Assembly (NCBI RefSeq): GCF_022539665.2
Contig: NC_081339.1
Span: 5,694,017 to 5,758,016 of the forward strand
DNA: 64,000 nucleotides
From: Daphnia carinata
Taxonomy: Eukaryota > Arthropoda > Branchiopoda > Diplostraca > Daphniidae
Reading direction: 5' to 3'
Within the stretch, counting starts at the first letter, position 1. Each line of letters begins with the position of its first letter. Below are positions 1-15,000 of this stretch, piece after piece. Under the pieces are notes generated by a model, which was given only the letters and a program-made list of their open reading frames with translations, was not told the origin of the DNA and made no database searches. Both the position numbers and the translations under genes were made by a program.

Positions 1-1
1 T

Positions 2-433
2 ACGAGAGTGGAACGAAGTATACAGGATGCGTTCGTTAATTTGACTGCCAAACATTTGCTTAAATGTGGATCCCAGAAACAGCCCGGGGAATGGAATCAA
101 GGAGGTGAAATTAATTTAACCGACCTGGTAACGTTGGTGAGTCAAGAGTTCAAAGATTTAAGCCGATTAAAAAATGAGTGTGGAGGAATCCAGACATTGC
201 TCCGAAATCATTCTCATATCTTCGTGGTGCAAAACAAGTGTGTACGTTTTCGTTCTCCACAAGAGATTTCAATTGACGAATGGCGGAACCAACAGAAAAA
301 TCGTGTAGCAAAAAGGAAACCGCGCTTAGCTGCAAATGCTTGCGCAGCTACGAAAATGAAAGCTTGCTGGTTTTTCGCGAATCATCCAGATGGATGTCCT
401 TTGACACAAGAATCATGCCGATATGTTCATTAA
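2..433 (+). CDS. Trmt44: 3' end of TRMT44-like tRNA (uracil-2'-O-)-methyltransferase (partial)
   Basis: Reading frame open from the left edge of the window to a TAA at 431-433; the 5' part lies outside, so no start is assigned. The roughly 143 residues hold a segment with ECGGIQTLLRNHSHIF followed by a basic stretch and, at the very C-terminus, a CCCH-like zinc finger (CWFFANHPDGCPLTQESC..VH). That order (conserved GGxQTLLRNH segment, then terminal CCCH finger) is what is known at the end of metazoan TRMT44/METTL19, which methylates U44 of tRNA-Ser in the cytosol. The catalytic SAM-binding domain is not in this window, so the assignment rests only on the C-terminal tail. Alternatively it is another CCCH-finger protein; I consider this less likely. 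Confidence 0.62.
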   Translation, partial: TRVERSIQDAFVNLTAKHLLKCGSQKQPGEWNQGGEINLTDLVTLVSQEFKDLSRLKNECGGIQTLLRNHSHIFVVQNKCVRFRSPQEISIDEWRNQQKNRVAKRKPRLAANACAATKMKACWFFANHPDGCPLTQESCRYVH

Positions 434-1738
434 CGCCAATGCGGTCGTCTTAAAGAAATACACGGTAAATTCAATTAAATACTTTTTAACTTTGTTTCCT
501 AGAGCTTAAAAAGATAAATGTTCATATAGGAAATATATTTGGGTGGATGTAGGGGGGAAAGATACCAGAACGGTACGGCGGTCGCATGTGCAGCTCGAAA
601 GTCTTGAAAATTGTATGAATTTTTCAACCGACAGTATTATTATAGATAGCTTTTTAATTTAACAATGGCTGTGTGTTTGCAATGGTGAGATTTGCCATAC
701 ATTTTTTGGGGTCTCTAATTCCATTGTTATTTATACATTTATAGACTCCAGTCTCACTCCATGGAGATTATTGAACTTAGGATAAAAAATTGCATCTTAT
801 TTTCCCCCAATGATTCTTGTATTGACCATTCTTCACAGATATTTGTTACATCCAACTGCAATCAATCAAAACATACCCCAACTGGTAGCCACAAAGGAGT
901 TTACTTTTAATATAAGTATGATGGCCAAAGACAATAATTTTCTGAAAGAAGACATTCAGAACTGTTTTACGAACAATACCTCTTTCTATTCACCTTGAGT
1001 CTGATTCTATACCAAGGTAATAAAATGATGATCATTATCGAAATTCTTGGTTATGTAATGTACACAGAAAATCACAAAATCTTAAATGGGAGTTCAGTAT
1101 AGGAACATGGAACTTGTTAATTATGGCAATCCGTTTTACCCAAAATAAAAATAAAAAATATTGGCTTTTTTTCTGTTTTACTGCTATCGCCATCTACCGG
1201 TCACATTTCTAGTTAATTCTCTACATACACTGACCGAAAAAATTTTAAGCCCGACTTTTCTCGGTCGGGCTTAAAATTTTTTCGGCAAAAACTGACACTC
1301 ATTGGAATTGGTCAGGTAGACATGTGAACCTGGTGGTACCGGAGAGGCTGGATGGCCTTAGCGAAAACTCATCATACTCCATTTTGTAATAAACTAAAAA
1401 AAAAGGAGCAAGAAATTTAAGTGTGTTTCCACAGGTATTACGCTTTTTTCCTTTTTTTAAAGTTAAATTTTGATTTGGATGATTACTTCAAATTTGTTTA
1501 AAAACATTTAATTGTGACGGATAAAGTTTCTCGTAATGACCTTTGCGTCCACAAGAGGCGCCTTAAACCGTAGCTCATCGGGCAGTTTTTTTGAGGCATT
1601 CTTCTAGATTGGCTTAACGCGTGAAGTCTGCTATCTACCGTCCTCGCTAGATTATACTTTTTGACCTCGTGGCTTTGGCGATTTTAAGCATTTAATTTAC
1701 TCGTTTTTCATTCATTCTGATCTACACTTTTTCTGTCC
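434..1738. other. Intergenic / 3' UTR of the upstream gene
   Basis: No coding exon is supported. The first several hundred bases are probably the 3' UTR of the TRMT44-like gene; A-rich AATAAA-type runs occur near 1145. A large inverted repeat at 1234-1285 is listed separately. The rest is AT-rich with stops in all frames. Confidence 0.5.
1234..1285. repeat. Perfect 22-bp inverted repeat with 8-nt loop
   Basis: The arm at 1234-1255 (begins CCGAAAAAATTTTAAGC) is exactly complementary to the arm at 1264-1285, with an 8-nt spacer. The inner part CGGGCTTAAA recurs at about 5990 in a degenerate form, suggesting a piece of a dispersed palindromic element (for example the end of a DNA transposon). 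No transposase is visible. Confidence 0.8.
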
Positions 1739-4305
<2,567 letters not shown>

Positions 4306-4583
4306 CTCAATGTCGTTCACATGGTTGTCTTATTTTGGCGTAATCCAAAACCAAAATTCTTGTCCAAGAACATCTTGGAACTTGTAATGTTTGTTTGAAA
4401 AATTTGATTACGTGTTTATTTTGCTAATCCAGATACCTGACTACAGAACGAATTAATTTTTGTGAAGAAAACAGTCAATTGTAAAATTTTCTATTTATAC
4501 TTTTCTATTTAAATGGCCTTTTATTTTTTTTTAAATTATCAAATAACTACATAGCTATCAAAATCTCAAACAAAGTATGTAAT

Positions 4584-4700
4584 GACAGTTATGGCATACC
4601 GGTAGCATGCTGTCCTACAGTGCGAAAGGTCTGTGGTTCGAATCCCAGAATGGTTAATATTGCTTGGCGTAGACGTCCCAGAAAAATTCTGGGACGCTAC
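4584..4700 (+). repeat. tRNA-derived SINE-like unit with downstream hairpin
   Basis: A pol III box A-like TGGCATACCGGTAG at 4592-4605 and a consensus box B GGTTCGAATCC at 4635-4645 are spaced as in tRNA genes. The acceptor and T stems do not pair properly, so this is not a working tRNA. It is followed directly by a hairpin at 4669-4700 (arms 4669-4683 and 4687-4700, AAA loop, one mismatch). Confidence 0.55.
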
Positions 4701-4798
4701 CGACCATCTGATCGTCGAGAAGAAAGAATTTTTCCTTTTTTTTGCCATTTTTCGTTATTTCGACAAATAAACGTTTCATGTGTAGAAAAAAATGCACC

Positions 4799-4869
4799 TG
4801 GCGAATCTTAGTATTGAACCCTCGACCTTCGGCTTCTGAAGCCGATGCTCTACCATTGAGCTATTTCAC
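4799..4869 (-). repeat. Degenerate tRNA-like sequence (tRNA pseudogene or SINE head)
   Basis: On the minus strand a good D-arm (GCTC-AATGGTA-GAGC), a perfect 5-bp anticodon stem (TCGGC/GCCGA) with 7-nt loop TTCAGAA, a 5-nt variable loop and box B-like GGGTTCAAT are visible. The T stem and acceptor stem are largely unpaired. It lies in opposite orientation to the tRNA-like unit about 200 bp away, so the two may bracket one composite repeat. Confidence 0.5.
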
Positions 4870-6296
4870 ATATTTTAATACTGCTATTACTAATAGTGAA
4901 TTTAGGAATACGTGTTGGACTTGGAAAAAAAAGGCAAGCTTCCTTTTCGTTGCCTGACCATTCACTGGCTCAGAACATCGAAACCAAGACCCAGGCCAAA
5001 AAAATGGAACACTTAGGCTTTCTTTGCCTGTACCAATGTTCAGGCAAAGGCTTGGCTGGCTTGGAACATCGAAGCCAGGACCCATGCCACTTGCCTTTAC
5101 CGAATACCAATACGCCGCCATTTGTACGTCAAACCGTTTTTTTTTTTTTTTTTTTTGCTTTTTCGTTTTTTTTTCTACCTGCCAATTAGTTGGGGTGGCA
5201 ATGACGCATTTAGCGTCGAAACAAAAAACAACCATTACCACAATTCCAAATACTGTTCAGACCATTGTGTATTTGTCAAACACAAAGGGCAGCATGGAAG
5301 ACGAGACGAGGAGCAGACGAGAGACACTAGAGCACAAAATAACGAAGTCAATTGAAGGGGGGAGGATTTACGGATGCTAAGGTTGATAACCTAAGCAATT
5401 TTGTGTGTACATCCATATTTATATATAATTAAACATACCTATAAATTTGACTAAAAACAGATCTTTCTACTCAGGAAATTTTTTCTTTTATTTTCTCTTC
5501 AAAAACAGGTTGTTGCATATTAATTGTAAATGTCTGTGTTCAATTATTACAAATACATCAAAATGCCATCAACCAAGATAGTGCCTTAATTGGTTGACAA
5601 AGGGAAGGCTCAAAACATTTTCGTTCCACTATGATAATTAATTTATATAAAGAAAAACATGTCACCAGACAAATAAAACGATAATCAATCGTGTTTTAAG
5701 TAGCGTGTTCCTGTCCAGTAAAGCGTTTTTTTCTGAGTAAGGGATCTTCGTTTTCCACAAGGCCACAGCAAACTTCTGTTTCACTGTATTTCACTTTAAC
5801 ATTGTTAACCTTGAGTTTTCCCTCATTACTCTACTGTAAATTGTGAAAAACCTAATAACTTTGAACACTTGCACCTTCCCCCACTTATGTCAACACGAGG
5901 CACTGTACGGAAGCAGACGAAATCAAACAACGCTGCCAGATGGGTGATAATCAGCCCTGAATACCTGTGTAAAAGAAAAATTAAAAAATCGGGCTTAAAG
6001 TTTGATTGGAATGAGAAGCATCTAGTGGTTCAAAAACCAACCATTTGAAAAATTTTGTCATTTTAAATTGCCTTGGGATTAGGGAAGTGGGTGTGCTTGT
6101 ACGTTTGTCCGGTTCCCTACATTTGTCTTTCAAAGGATATTTCAATAAAAAATTGATGGTATGTTGTTTTCAATTGAATTAATCCATTGTGCTGTATGTG
6201 TTGAGTTTCAGAGATTTCACACTGATTTCCCCCCTTCATGTAACAGTTTACCTTGTGATCACCTAAGCAAGTTGTAACCAGATGATTTTGGGCAAG
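4870..6296. other. Intergenic, low-complexity
   Basis: No supported gene. Contains a long T-run region (about 5137-5175) and AT-rich sequence. Around 5985-6005 is a short match to the inner part of the inverted repeat at 1234-1285. Confidence 0.5.
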
Positions 6297-6815
6297 CTAT
6301 GTCTGCCATTGGTCATCATGGAACTGCCCAGTGAGAGGATTCACATTCTGTTTGCCACTATGTGCTAGGCATCTTACTTCCATTTCTATCAACATCATGA
6401 TCCTGAACGCACAAGGATTGCTGACACTAGGTAGTTGTACTATAACACAACTAAGTATTTGAGAACAAAACTGTCTAAGTCTCACACTCTTCATTTGGTC
6501 ATGTTGCAGTTTTCCACTATCTATCATCTGTTGAGTGCATTCATATATGCATTCTTGTATGTTTGATAACTTCCACGTTTTCATCATGAAACAGCCAAAC
6601 CTTCCATAACCAAACCTCTACCAATCCATCACTTTTACAAAAGCAGTCTTCTCACTGTTAGCCAACAAAAAACATACATAGGCTTTGAGACCATCTCTAC
6701 CTTTCAGGTATCTTAAGTTTCCTGTTGTTGAGTATTGTTGATTGTAACATAACATTTTGTGATAGGACTTCCTCATCCTGCTATTCTTGCGCCTTCGCCG
6801 CGTCGCTGTCACCAT
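6297..6815 (-). pseudogene. Possible decayed coding region, unknown
   Basis: Two minus-strand ORFs (6618-6815 and 6297-6587) are in the same frame and separated only by one TAG (6618-6620), giving about 172 codons interrupted once. The composition (for example NIQECIYECTQQMID) looks protein-like but I recognise no family. It could equally be exon plus short intron, or chance. Its upstream end runs into the 14-bp repeat array. Confidence 0.2.
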
Positions 6816-7258
6816 CGTCTTCGCCTCATCGCTGTTACCGTCGCCTTTTCGCTGTTATCGTCGCTTCATCGACTTTGCCTCGTCGCCTTCACACCGTCGC
6901 CTCATCGCCTTCGTCTCATCGCCATCGTCTCATCGCCATCGTCTCATCGCCATCGTCTCATCGCCATCGTCTCATCGCCATCGTCTCATCGCCATCGTCT
7001 CATCGCCATCGTCTCATCGCCATCGTCTCATCGCCATCGTCTCATCGCCATCGTCTCATCGCCATCGTCTCATCGCCTTCGCCTCATCGCCATCGCCTTC
7101 GCCTCATCGCCTTCGCCTCATCGCCTTCGCCTCATCGCCTTCGCCTCATCGCCTTCGCCCCATCGCCTTCGCCCCATCGCCGTTGCCGTCGCCTCATCGC
7201 CTTCGCCCCATCGCCGTTGCCGTCGCCTCATTGCCTTCGCCCCATCGCCGTCACCCCG
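6786..7258. repeat. 14-bp tandem repeat array (minisatellite)
   Basis: Unit GTCTCATCGCCATC is repeated about a dozen times nearly perfectly from about 6916 to 7075. On both sides it grades into variants such as CCTCATCGCCTTCG (to about 7258), for roughly 30 units in all. Since 14 is not a multiple of 3, the unit reads open in all three plus frames and creates three overlapping spurious ORFs of 176-209 codons with a 14-residue period. Confidence 0.9.
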
Positions 7259-7287
7259 GTATTGTTTTGTTTTGCATTGTAGTGTGT

Positions 7288-7635
7288 AAGTTAACCCATT
7301 GGCTGCCACCCCGTTTGCGTCCCATTTTTTTTGTAGATGTAGGGACTTGGGCGCTGTTCTCCTCATGGCCATGGGGGGAACAGTCGCCATGGCGCCTAAT
7401 GGCTTTATGCCATTAGGCGCCCTTAGGCAATGCACCAGCAGGGACTTCTCCTTGTCGGCGCAGTGATAGATAATCCAGGGGTGTGCATTCCCGGAATGGA
7501 CTCTATCACTGTGCCAGCCCGGGCTTGTCTTCGGACAAGTCCCATCTTGTTCGTGGATCCATCAGACACGAAGCGTAGTTACTGTAGTTAAGCAACCTAC
7601 GGGTTTGCATGGCCTGGCAGCCAATGGGTTTACTT
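7288..7635. mobile_element. MITE-like element with 21-bp terminal inverted repeats
   Basis: The left end 7288-7308 (AAGTTAACCCATTGGCTGCC...) and right end 7615-7635 are inverted copies with one mismatch in 21. Inside are further hairpins: a perfect 13-bp stem at 7391-7421 with 5-nt loop, and a roughly 13-bp stem between about 7457 and 7515. The 348-bp length, lack of coding potential and hairpin-rich interior fit a miniature inverted-repeat element. A clear target-site duplication was not found. It abuts the 14-bp array. Confidence 0.65.
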
Positions 7636-7639
7636 AGTT

Positions 7640-10600
7640 AAGTGTATGTTGTATGTATTTGTATGTGTAATTATGTAATGTAATTATGTGTTGTGTTTGT
7701 GTAAAAAAGTGGTGGAATTGATGGGTGGAGGAGGGACAATAAAAACAATTCCTTTATTATATTTCTTTTTTGTATTTCATTTTATTTGCCTTCTAGTTAT
7801 TCAAAATCATAGTGTGCAAAACTTAGATTTTGCATTCCATTCTTTCTACCAACTGTTTCACTTGTAGTACAGTGTTAAGTGGGAAACTAAGATTAGCATG
7901 CACTTTCTTTGCCAAAAACACAAGTACTCTTATCGCAAAAAAACCAAGTCTTCACAATTCAAATTTCCCAAAAATTTTCCTTTTTTTTTTTGATCTGGAA
8001 CACATTTTGGCCACCATGGAAGATGAACATTTTTTCAGCAAACAATTACTTCACATACTGCCATAGTGTATGAATGAAACCAAATGGATCTTGAGCTTTT
8101 CTTTCTTTCGTGCTGAGGAATTTTCATCAAATGCATTTCTTGTGGTGGATGTATTTTATTTACACTCCAATATAAAAGTAGTGGTAGTCGTTTCATTCAC
8201 AGGGTGGTTTGCATGGCCAACACCGTAGAATAGCTATCAGGTACATCCAAGAGACCTAGAAATATAGCTACAAAACTATAATCGTTAATGATAAAATGTA
8301 ACATCACTTTAACACAACTAGAAGTACTGTAACAACTAGATTTTGAAAAAGAATCACTGTTTTCTCTACAGAAAACTTCTGTTGGTAAATTCGAGTGTAG
8401 TTGACTAGCAAAATAAGAACAAAATGATAATAATAGCCAAAGCTAACCCATGCTTTTCCTTAAAAATGTTTCAAAGTTTGGTGAAAATGCTTTTTTAACA
8501 ATCAAATTCTAGTCAAATAACCTTTAAAACTTTATATGTATATACTTCACAACGAAGAATCAATCGTTAAGCGTTTAACGGAAAACATAGGTTAAAAACA
8601 TACCTCAAGACGCAGAATCGGTTGGTAACTTTCAATGAAAGAGACGTCCATTTTTTCCACCATCTTTCGTCTACGGCATGCGACAGTAAATGACGTGCCA
8701 ACATCACTTTCAAAGAGTTGCTGCTTTTTCCCATAGATGTCAGTTACAATTTGACGGACAACGGCGCTCTTTCACGTATTGCTACTCTATGAATTCAAAT
8801 TAACAAAGTGAGCATGAACATAATAATTACAGGGTATAAATAAACTGACTTCGTCAACAGTTGATGCATTTTGCAAACGATAAAAATGCTTCTTCTGTCA
8901 TTCCAACGAATTTTGTGCAAGAAAAATCGTTGCAATTGCGAGAGAAAACGTCAGTACAGGAAGTTGTTACCCTTGCGCAAATTTAAATCATAAGTATATC
9001 GACGAATCCGTCATTGGTCTGAGCGACTAACAAACAGAATTTAGCGCTTCTCCTTTCCCATGACTGCTTTTTTTTTTACATAAAGAACCAAATCCCCAAT
9101 TTTAACGCACCAAGACGATCAGAACAAACAAAATTACAATTTCTTTTTCTTCCGAGAAGCGACAAAGCTTTCATTGTTTCCCATCGTTACAAGATCAAAA
9201 TTCAATGGAAGCTTAACACGCAGATTACGTTCCACGGGGTTGTGACGTACACAGCTAGTTACCATACCGCTCCCGCTGTGCATTTCCTGCATACATGCCA
9301 TTACTGCACAGCACGTCCGTATTAGCAACTGTGCACGTAAACATGTATACAGGATACCACCTGACAAGTAATTCGAGGACTTTGCACTTGCAAAATGGGG
9401 GAGAAACGATGATTAGCTTTGCTCATGGAAATCGATTTCAAATGTAGCTCCCCAATTGCCTGTTACGAGAAAATTCAAGTTCCGATTACATGCGAATATG
9501 CCAATAGACAAAATCCAACTCCCCTTCTTCCGTCACACAAGCACGAGGCAAATCTCCCCTTCTATTCAATTTCTTTTTTTTTTTGCTCTAACAGCGTCCA
9601 TCCAGGGCCCCCCACCGCCACCTCAAAAATTGTTCGCCATGACTTTACCGACGTTTGAGATTTAAAAGTGTTTTGGAACTGTGTGGAGCAACGATAATTC
9701 TTCATCAAACCAACTCAATTGAATAACGCTGGACATGGATGGACGATGACAAAACTTCCCGTCGTCAGCTAAAGATATTAGATTGTACGGATGGGTGAAA
9801 ATCGATCAGTATCTAATCCATTTTCATCCATTCCATCAACAAAATGAAAAATGTGAATCGAAGTTGCACTAACTTGCCATCACCGTATGCATCTCCTACG
9901 CCTAGCAATAAAAAAAAATCCAACCCTAACGGCCTAACGTAAAACAATAAAAACGTTCCAAATGAAAACGTCTGCGATCAACAAAAGCCCATCTAGATCG
10001 ATTTCGATAAAAAAAACTATTTTTTAAAAGCAATAATCACAAGGGCAAAGTGGCTAGATGGACATAATAGATTGCCCTGCAGCGGCGACGGTTGCCAGGC
10101 TCTTATTCGACAAAGAGGAAATCAAACGTCGTCAGTCGGCGACGTTGACGGGAAACTGCCTGCAGGGTTCGTTCAGGCGGACCCATCATTCGTTCAGATA
10201 GGACGATCATCACAGCCTGGGGCATACCTTTTGATTAGTCTCAATCGAATGCCAGCAACAACAATCGTCCATAACGAGCATTTTTTTTTTTTTCTTCTTC
10301 TCCCCGAAGCTGCCGGCTATGATGGATTCAAGTGGAAACTGCTAGAAAGAAAGCAAACGTTTTTATTAGCCGGAACAATTCAATCAACTTATGAACATAA
10401 AAAGACGTCCCACAGGTTATCCACTTACTATTTTATTTTCTTATTCCGCTGGCCATGGAGCATTCTTTTCGACTGTGGGGTCTTGTCTAGCGTATTTTGT
10501 ACGGCCGTTTAACTGACATCATCTAAATGCTCATCACGGTATCACTGCCACGGGCTGCTCCTTCTCGTTTTTATTAGACAACCATAAACCTAAAAAAAGA

Positions 10601-12067
10601 GGAAGAAAAGCAGTTAAAAAAAGTGGCAAGCAGAGCTCAACGACATGATAATAAAGACAAATATGAAAGCAGCAGGCTGGCAAAACCAAACTGAATGAAG
10701 GATGGACTCTGCATCGTTAAAAAAAAAATTCATTAAAGAACGGACTAAGGTATTCGTCCAATCTCCATAACATGACAAGATTAATGCATATACAAAAGCA
10801 AAACACGAATTTCATTGAATGTTCCATCAAACAAATTCGTACCCCCAAAAGATGTCCGATTGTTTCTAAAGGGATTAACTTGCTCTTTGTTGGCCATCGC
10901 AAAAGTAGGTGAACTATTCTTTTTTGATCAGCTATTGTAACGCCAGTCATCAAAACTTGTTTTTGCCCTTTCAATAAGAAAATCGATAATGCGAGCGACC
11001 AGCGGATTTGTCGATCGAATTTGTTTGATCGGTTCCAGAAAAAAGAGTGGTGGCAAATTGGGTCAAAAAGTTGGAGAAATCAGCGTTCACGCGAGAATTT
11101 CTGCTTCCATCTTTTTTTTACAAGGATGGTGGAACGTGAGGGTCAACGCGTCGGGAGCGAAAAGAAAAATTGGCCTTTATAAAATTGATAGAAAGAAAAA
11201 CGAAGGTGGCGGAGAAAGAAAACCAAAAAAGTCGGCAGTTGATGAGGACCTATTCAGCGGAAGGAGAATGTCTCCCCCCCCCCCTACCTCCCAAAAAAAT
11301 ATAATTTTAAAGTTTTTTTAAACTAAAATGAAACATTTCTTTGTGTTGCAAAAAGGAAAATAGAGTCAAATTTGAGCTGGTAAACAAACAAAACAAAATC
11401 CAAAAGGAAATAGTCTCTTATCAAACAAGATTTAAGGAGCGTACGGGAACTTGATTTTATAGTAAGACTACGAAAAAAAAAATAGGTCGTCCATTTCTAC
11501 GTAAATTTAATGTAAAAGAAAATGAGTGTTTACATACAACTGCAATAGGCAAAAATGTCAAGTTTTTGATTGTTTGATATGAGGCTTTAAAATGTTCCGT
11601 GTGCCAGCCTTTCTTTCCCTCCGTTGTCTACATAACGGCTTACACATTCATCGTTTCTCGAGTCTGAGAAAGATTCAATGGATCCCCGCGGTACAAATAT
11701 TAGGTAACAGTGTAGTACCATCCTCAAAGACAATGGCACTACAAAGAATATAAATAAAGAACTCATGGACCGAGGCTATTTCATGAAAAAACAAGTGCCA
11801 TTCGGTCGTTTCTGATTAAGAAGCACAAGCTTTTTAAGATGCGCGCGCATCGCTGAATCAAACTATTTGCCCATCTTCGTGGCCGTGCGGGCCAATCTCT
11901 TCTTCTTTCCTATGTGCTAACTCTAAAAGAATGCGGCCCAACATCAAATCGCCAAAGATTCAGAGAGCGATGGATGCGAAATAGGTAGACAGTTGCCTTG
12001 GCAGCATCGACGCAAACAGTTACAAATTGTGCAATTCGGCCACAGGTGTACAATGTCAACTTGATCA
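7640..12067. other. Long gene-poor stretch upstream of TMTC
   Basis: No complete gene is supported over 4.4 kb. A minus-strand block at about 8610-8760 is open in two frames and ends at a good donor (GTATGT at 8609 downward), so a 5' exon of an unseen or very small gene is possible, but I could not find a matching second exon with confidence. A TATA-like GGGTATAAATAAA lies near 8832. The last 200 bp before 12068 are probably the TMTC 5' UTR. Confidence 0.4.
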
Positions 12068-15000
12068 ATGATGGACCTGGCTATCATCATTTGTCCACTC
12101 GTGGCTTTCCTGCTCTACTACAACACGCTGCAGGCCGGATTTGTATACGATGACAAGTACGTAAAAAACGCTAAATTAACAAACAACATTCGGAACTTGT
12201 GCAATGCAAATGTTTTTAGGCGGGCCATTTTAGAAAACGCGGACGTTACCGTTGCTTCCGAGTCGTCCACGTTAAGCGACTTGATGCTACACGATTTCTG
12301 GGGCACTCCGCTAAACGCTTGCGGCTCTCACGGATCGTACCGCCCCTTGGTAACGCTATCCTTTCGCTGGACCGCACACCTGGTTGGAGTCAATCATGCC
12401 TATTGGTACCATTGGACAAACGTCTTGCTTCATTGCGTCATTACAGCTGCGGTGACAGCGATGGCCGGAAGAGCATCAACATTATTCCTACAAGAAAACA
12501 ACCAAAATGAATTGCGACACGGCATGAACTATGTCACTGGTTTATTGTTCGCAGCTCACCCCATCCATTGCGAAGCTGTGGCTGGATTGGTCGGACGGGC
12601 AGATTTGCTATGCACTTTCTTCGTCTTAGCCGGCCTTGTCAATTACACTAGACGGACTAGCTTAACGATGACGTTAGTTTTGAATTGTGCCGCGTTCTTT
12701 AGCAAAGAGTACGGCATCATGTTGACGCCCATCTGCCTCCTTTACGACGCCGTACTTGCCATTCACGGCCATCCTCGACCGTCTAAACGAAACAATGGGA
12801 TGTTGTTCAAACAGGCTATTCTTGTCCTGTGGTCTGTTGTTTTGGTCGCATACCGATTCTGGATATCCGACTTCCAGACACCGCAGTTCGCTAAGGCGGA
12901 CAATCCAACAGCTGCATCGCCGTCATGGACAACTCGCACCCTCACATTTCTCTATTTACCTGTATCTACACATTTTCCCAATAAGATTTAAAAAATACAA
13001 ATTGAAATTAATTTTGATTCACATTTACCTAGGCATTTCACTTTGGACTATTGGTGTATCCGCGTTGGCTCAGTTTCGATTGGTCCATGGACGCCATCCA
13101 GCCAATCACTTGCGTAAACGACATCCGCAATTTAGCCACGCTAATTTTCTACGCAATTCTCGTCACGGCCGTCCGTAAAACTGTCAAACAGCACAGCGAA
13201 AACAAAACACAGAAGATTTTAGCAGCTTTGGCAATCATCATTACGACAATTCCATTCCTCCCGGCCACCAACATGTTTGCATACGTTGGGTTTGTTGCCG
13301 CTGAACGGATTCTTTATTTACCTTCCGTCGGTTTCTGTCTCCTCGTCGGAATCGGAATGCAAAAATTGCTCGTCCAGCAGTCTAATCGAACAGTCATCTA
13401 TGTTTCCGTCCTGATTGTGTTATTGGCTTGGGGGCGGCGAACGATGCAGAGGAATAACGACTGGATCGACGAGGAACACCTGTACCGATCCGGCATTGAA
13501 ATCAATCCGCCTAAAGGTGAGACCAATTCAAACTTGTTTAATTTTATTTTCTTCTTTAGACGTATTCTCACAAATAAATCGATGAAAGGATAGCGACAAG
13601 AAAAATGTAATTAACAATAACTAATACCCAACCCTCTAGCGAATACGCGTCATTAAGAGCGTGAAATTGGATGGGCAATTAGAGTTGGCGTCGCTCACAA
13701 AACAGCCCCCACAAAACATACTAGATCCGACATAATCTCCTACTCACAGACAATTCTCTCCGCTCCCCGCATTCATTACCGTAAAAGAATTAAAAGCTAA
13801 AAGGGAAGAGTTAGACGGCCACACACACACGCACGAATGAATAGCTCCGCTTGATTCGAAACAGCGACATCTACATTAACGGGCACGCGATTCAGATTAA
13901 ACGAATAGCATTGCAATCGGTTAGGCTTATTCAAAATGCCCTACGACGATGTTCTTTAAAGTGTTACACTTTGATTCGATAATATTTTATGCTCAATGCT
14001 AGCGTACGGTAATTTGGGCGTCGTTTTACAAGAATCTGGTCGATTGGCTGAAGCCGAATGGAATTTCAAACAAGCTCTATCCTACCGACCCAACATGGCA
14101 GACGTACACCACAATCTGTAAGAGTGTAAACATTTTGAAAAAGATTAATTATTTAAACTGCAGACGATTTTGGTTTATAGTGGGAATCTGTTCCAGCAAC
14201 AGGGTAGGTACGAAGAATCTCTACAAGCGTACATTATGGCCATTCTTCATCGACCACAGTTAGCTGGTGAGATGCTGACAAAATGCGCGTCCAAAAATCG
14301 TTTTACAGTTGAATACAAGTTTAATATTTGTCTATTAGCGGCTTATTCCCAAAAGGCCAAAGTGCTCTACAAGTTAAAACGCTGGGCAGAAGCGGAAAGG
14401 ACTTTATTGGCGTGCATCCAATTAAATGGACATTTGCAAAAAGACCCCAACGCTCACCAATCAGCAGAAGTATCTGCCACCATTCAGATGGCAGATCTTT
14501 TATCGCAAAACGTAAGGCCGTCTGACTGCATTTTTCTATTGAACGAAACACAAAATAAAATCCTCGACTGTGACCCAAAATAAAGGCATCTCGTGCAAAG
14601 GAAGCTGAAGATTGGTTATTACGAGCACGCACATTAGCGCCACGAAACCCACTCGTCTACTATCAATTGGGTATAATACCTGCGCAAATGGAATTGAACT
14701 GTAATTCAATTACTCACATGTAATTTGGTAGGTGAATTCCTATCTGCCCGGTTGAGACACGACGAAGCCGCAGACGCGTTTACGCAGGCCGTCCAAATGA
14801 AACCTGACAGCATTGCGTGGACTGTGGCTGCCGCTCACGCCCTACACGACGCCAGCCGGAACGATGAGGCCGAGGTTTACTTCCGCCGAGCCGTTGCTCT
14901 TGTGCCCACGGTTAGCTGAAAGATAAAGCAAAGGGAAACTGGTGTAATGTTTTTATTGAAAAAAAAATTTTCTTTTCATTTTATAAAGGATGTTTCTCAT

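Noticed and set aside
6725-7416. Three overlapping plus-strand ORFs of 176-209 codons
   Set aside because: They are three frames of one 14-bp tandem repeat.
7118-7435. 105-codon minus ORF over the 14-bp array and MITE end
   Set aside because: Repeat-derived; crosses the terminal inverted repeat of the element.
8160-8760. Two-exon minus-strand gene (start near 8666, end near 8202)
   Set aside because: The 5' block is open in two frames and the best-looking 3' frame does not match its splice phase; kept only as a remark.
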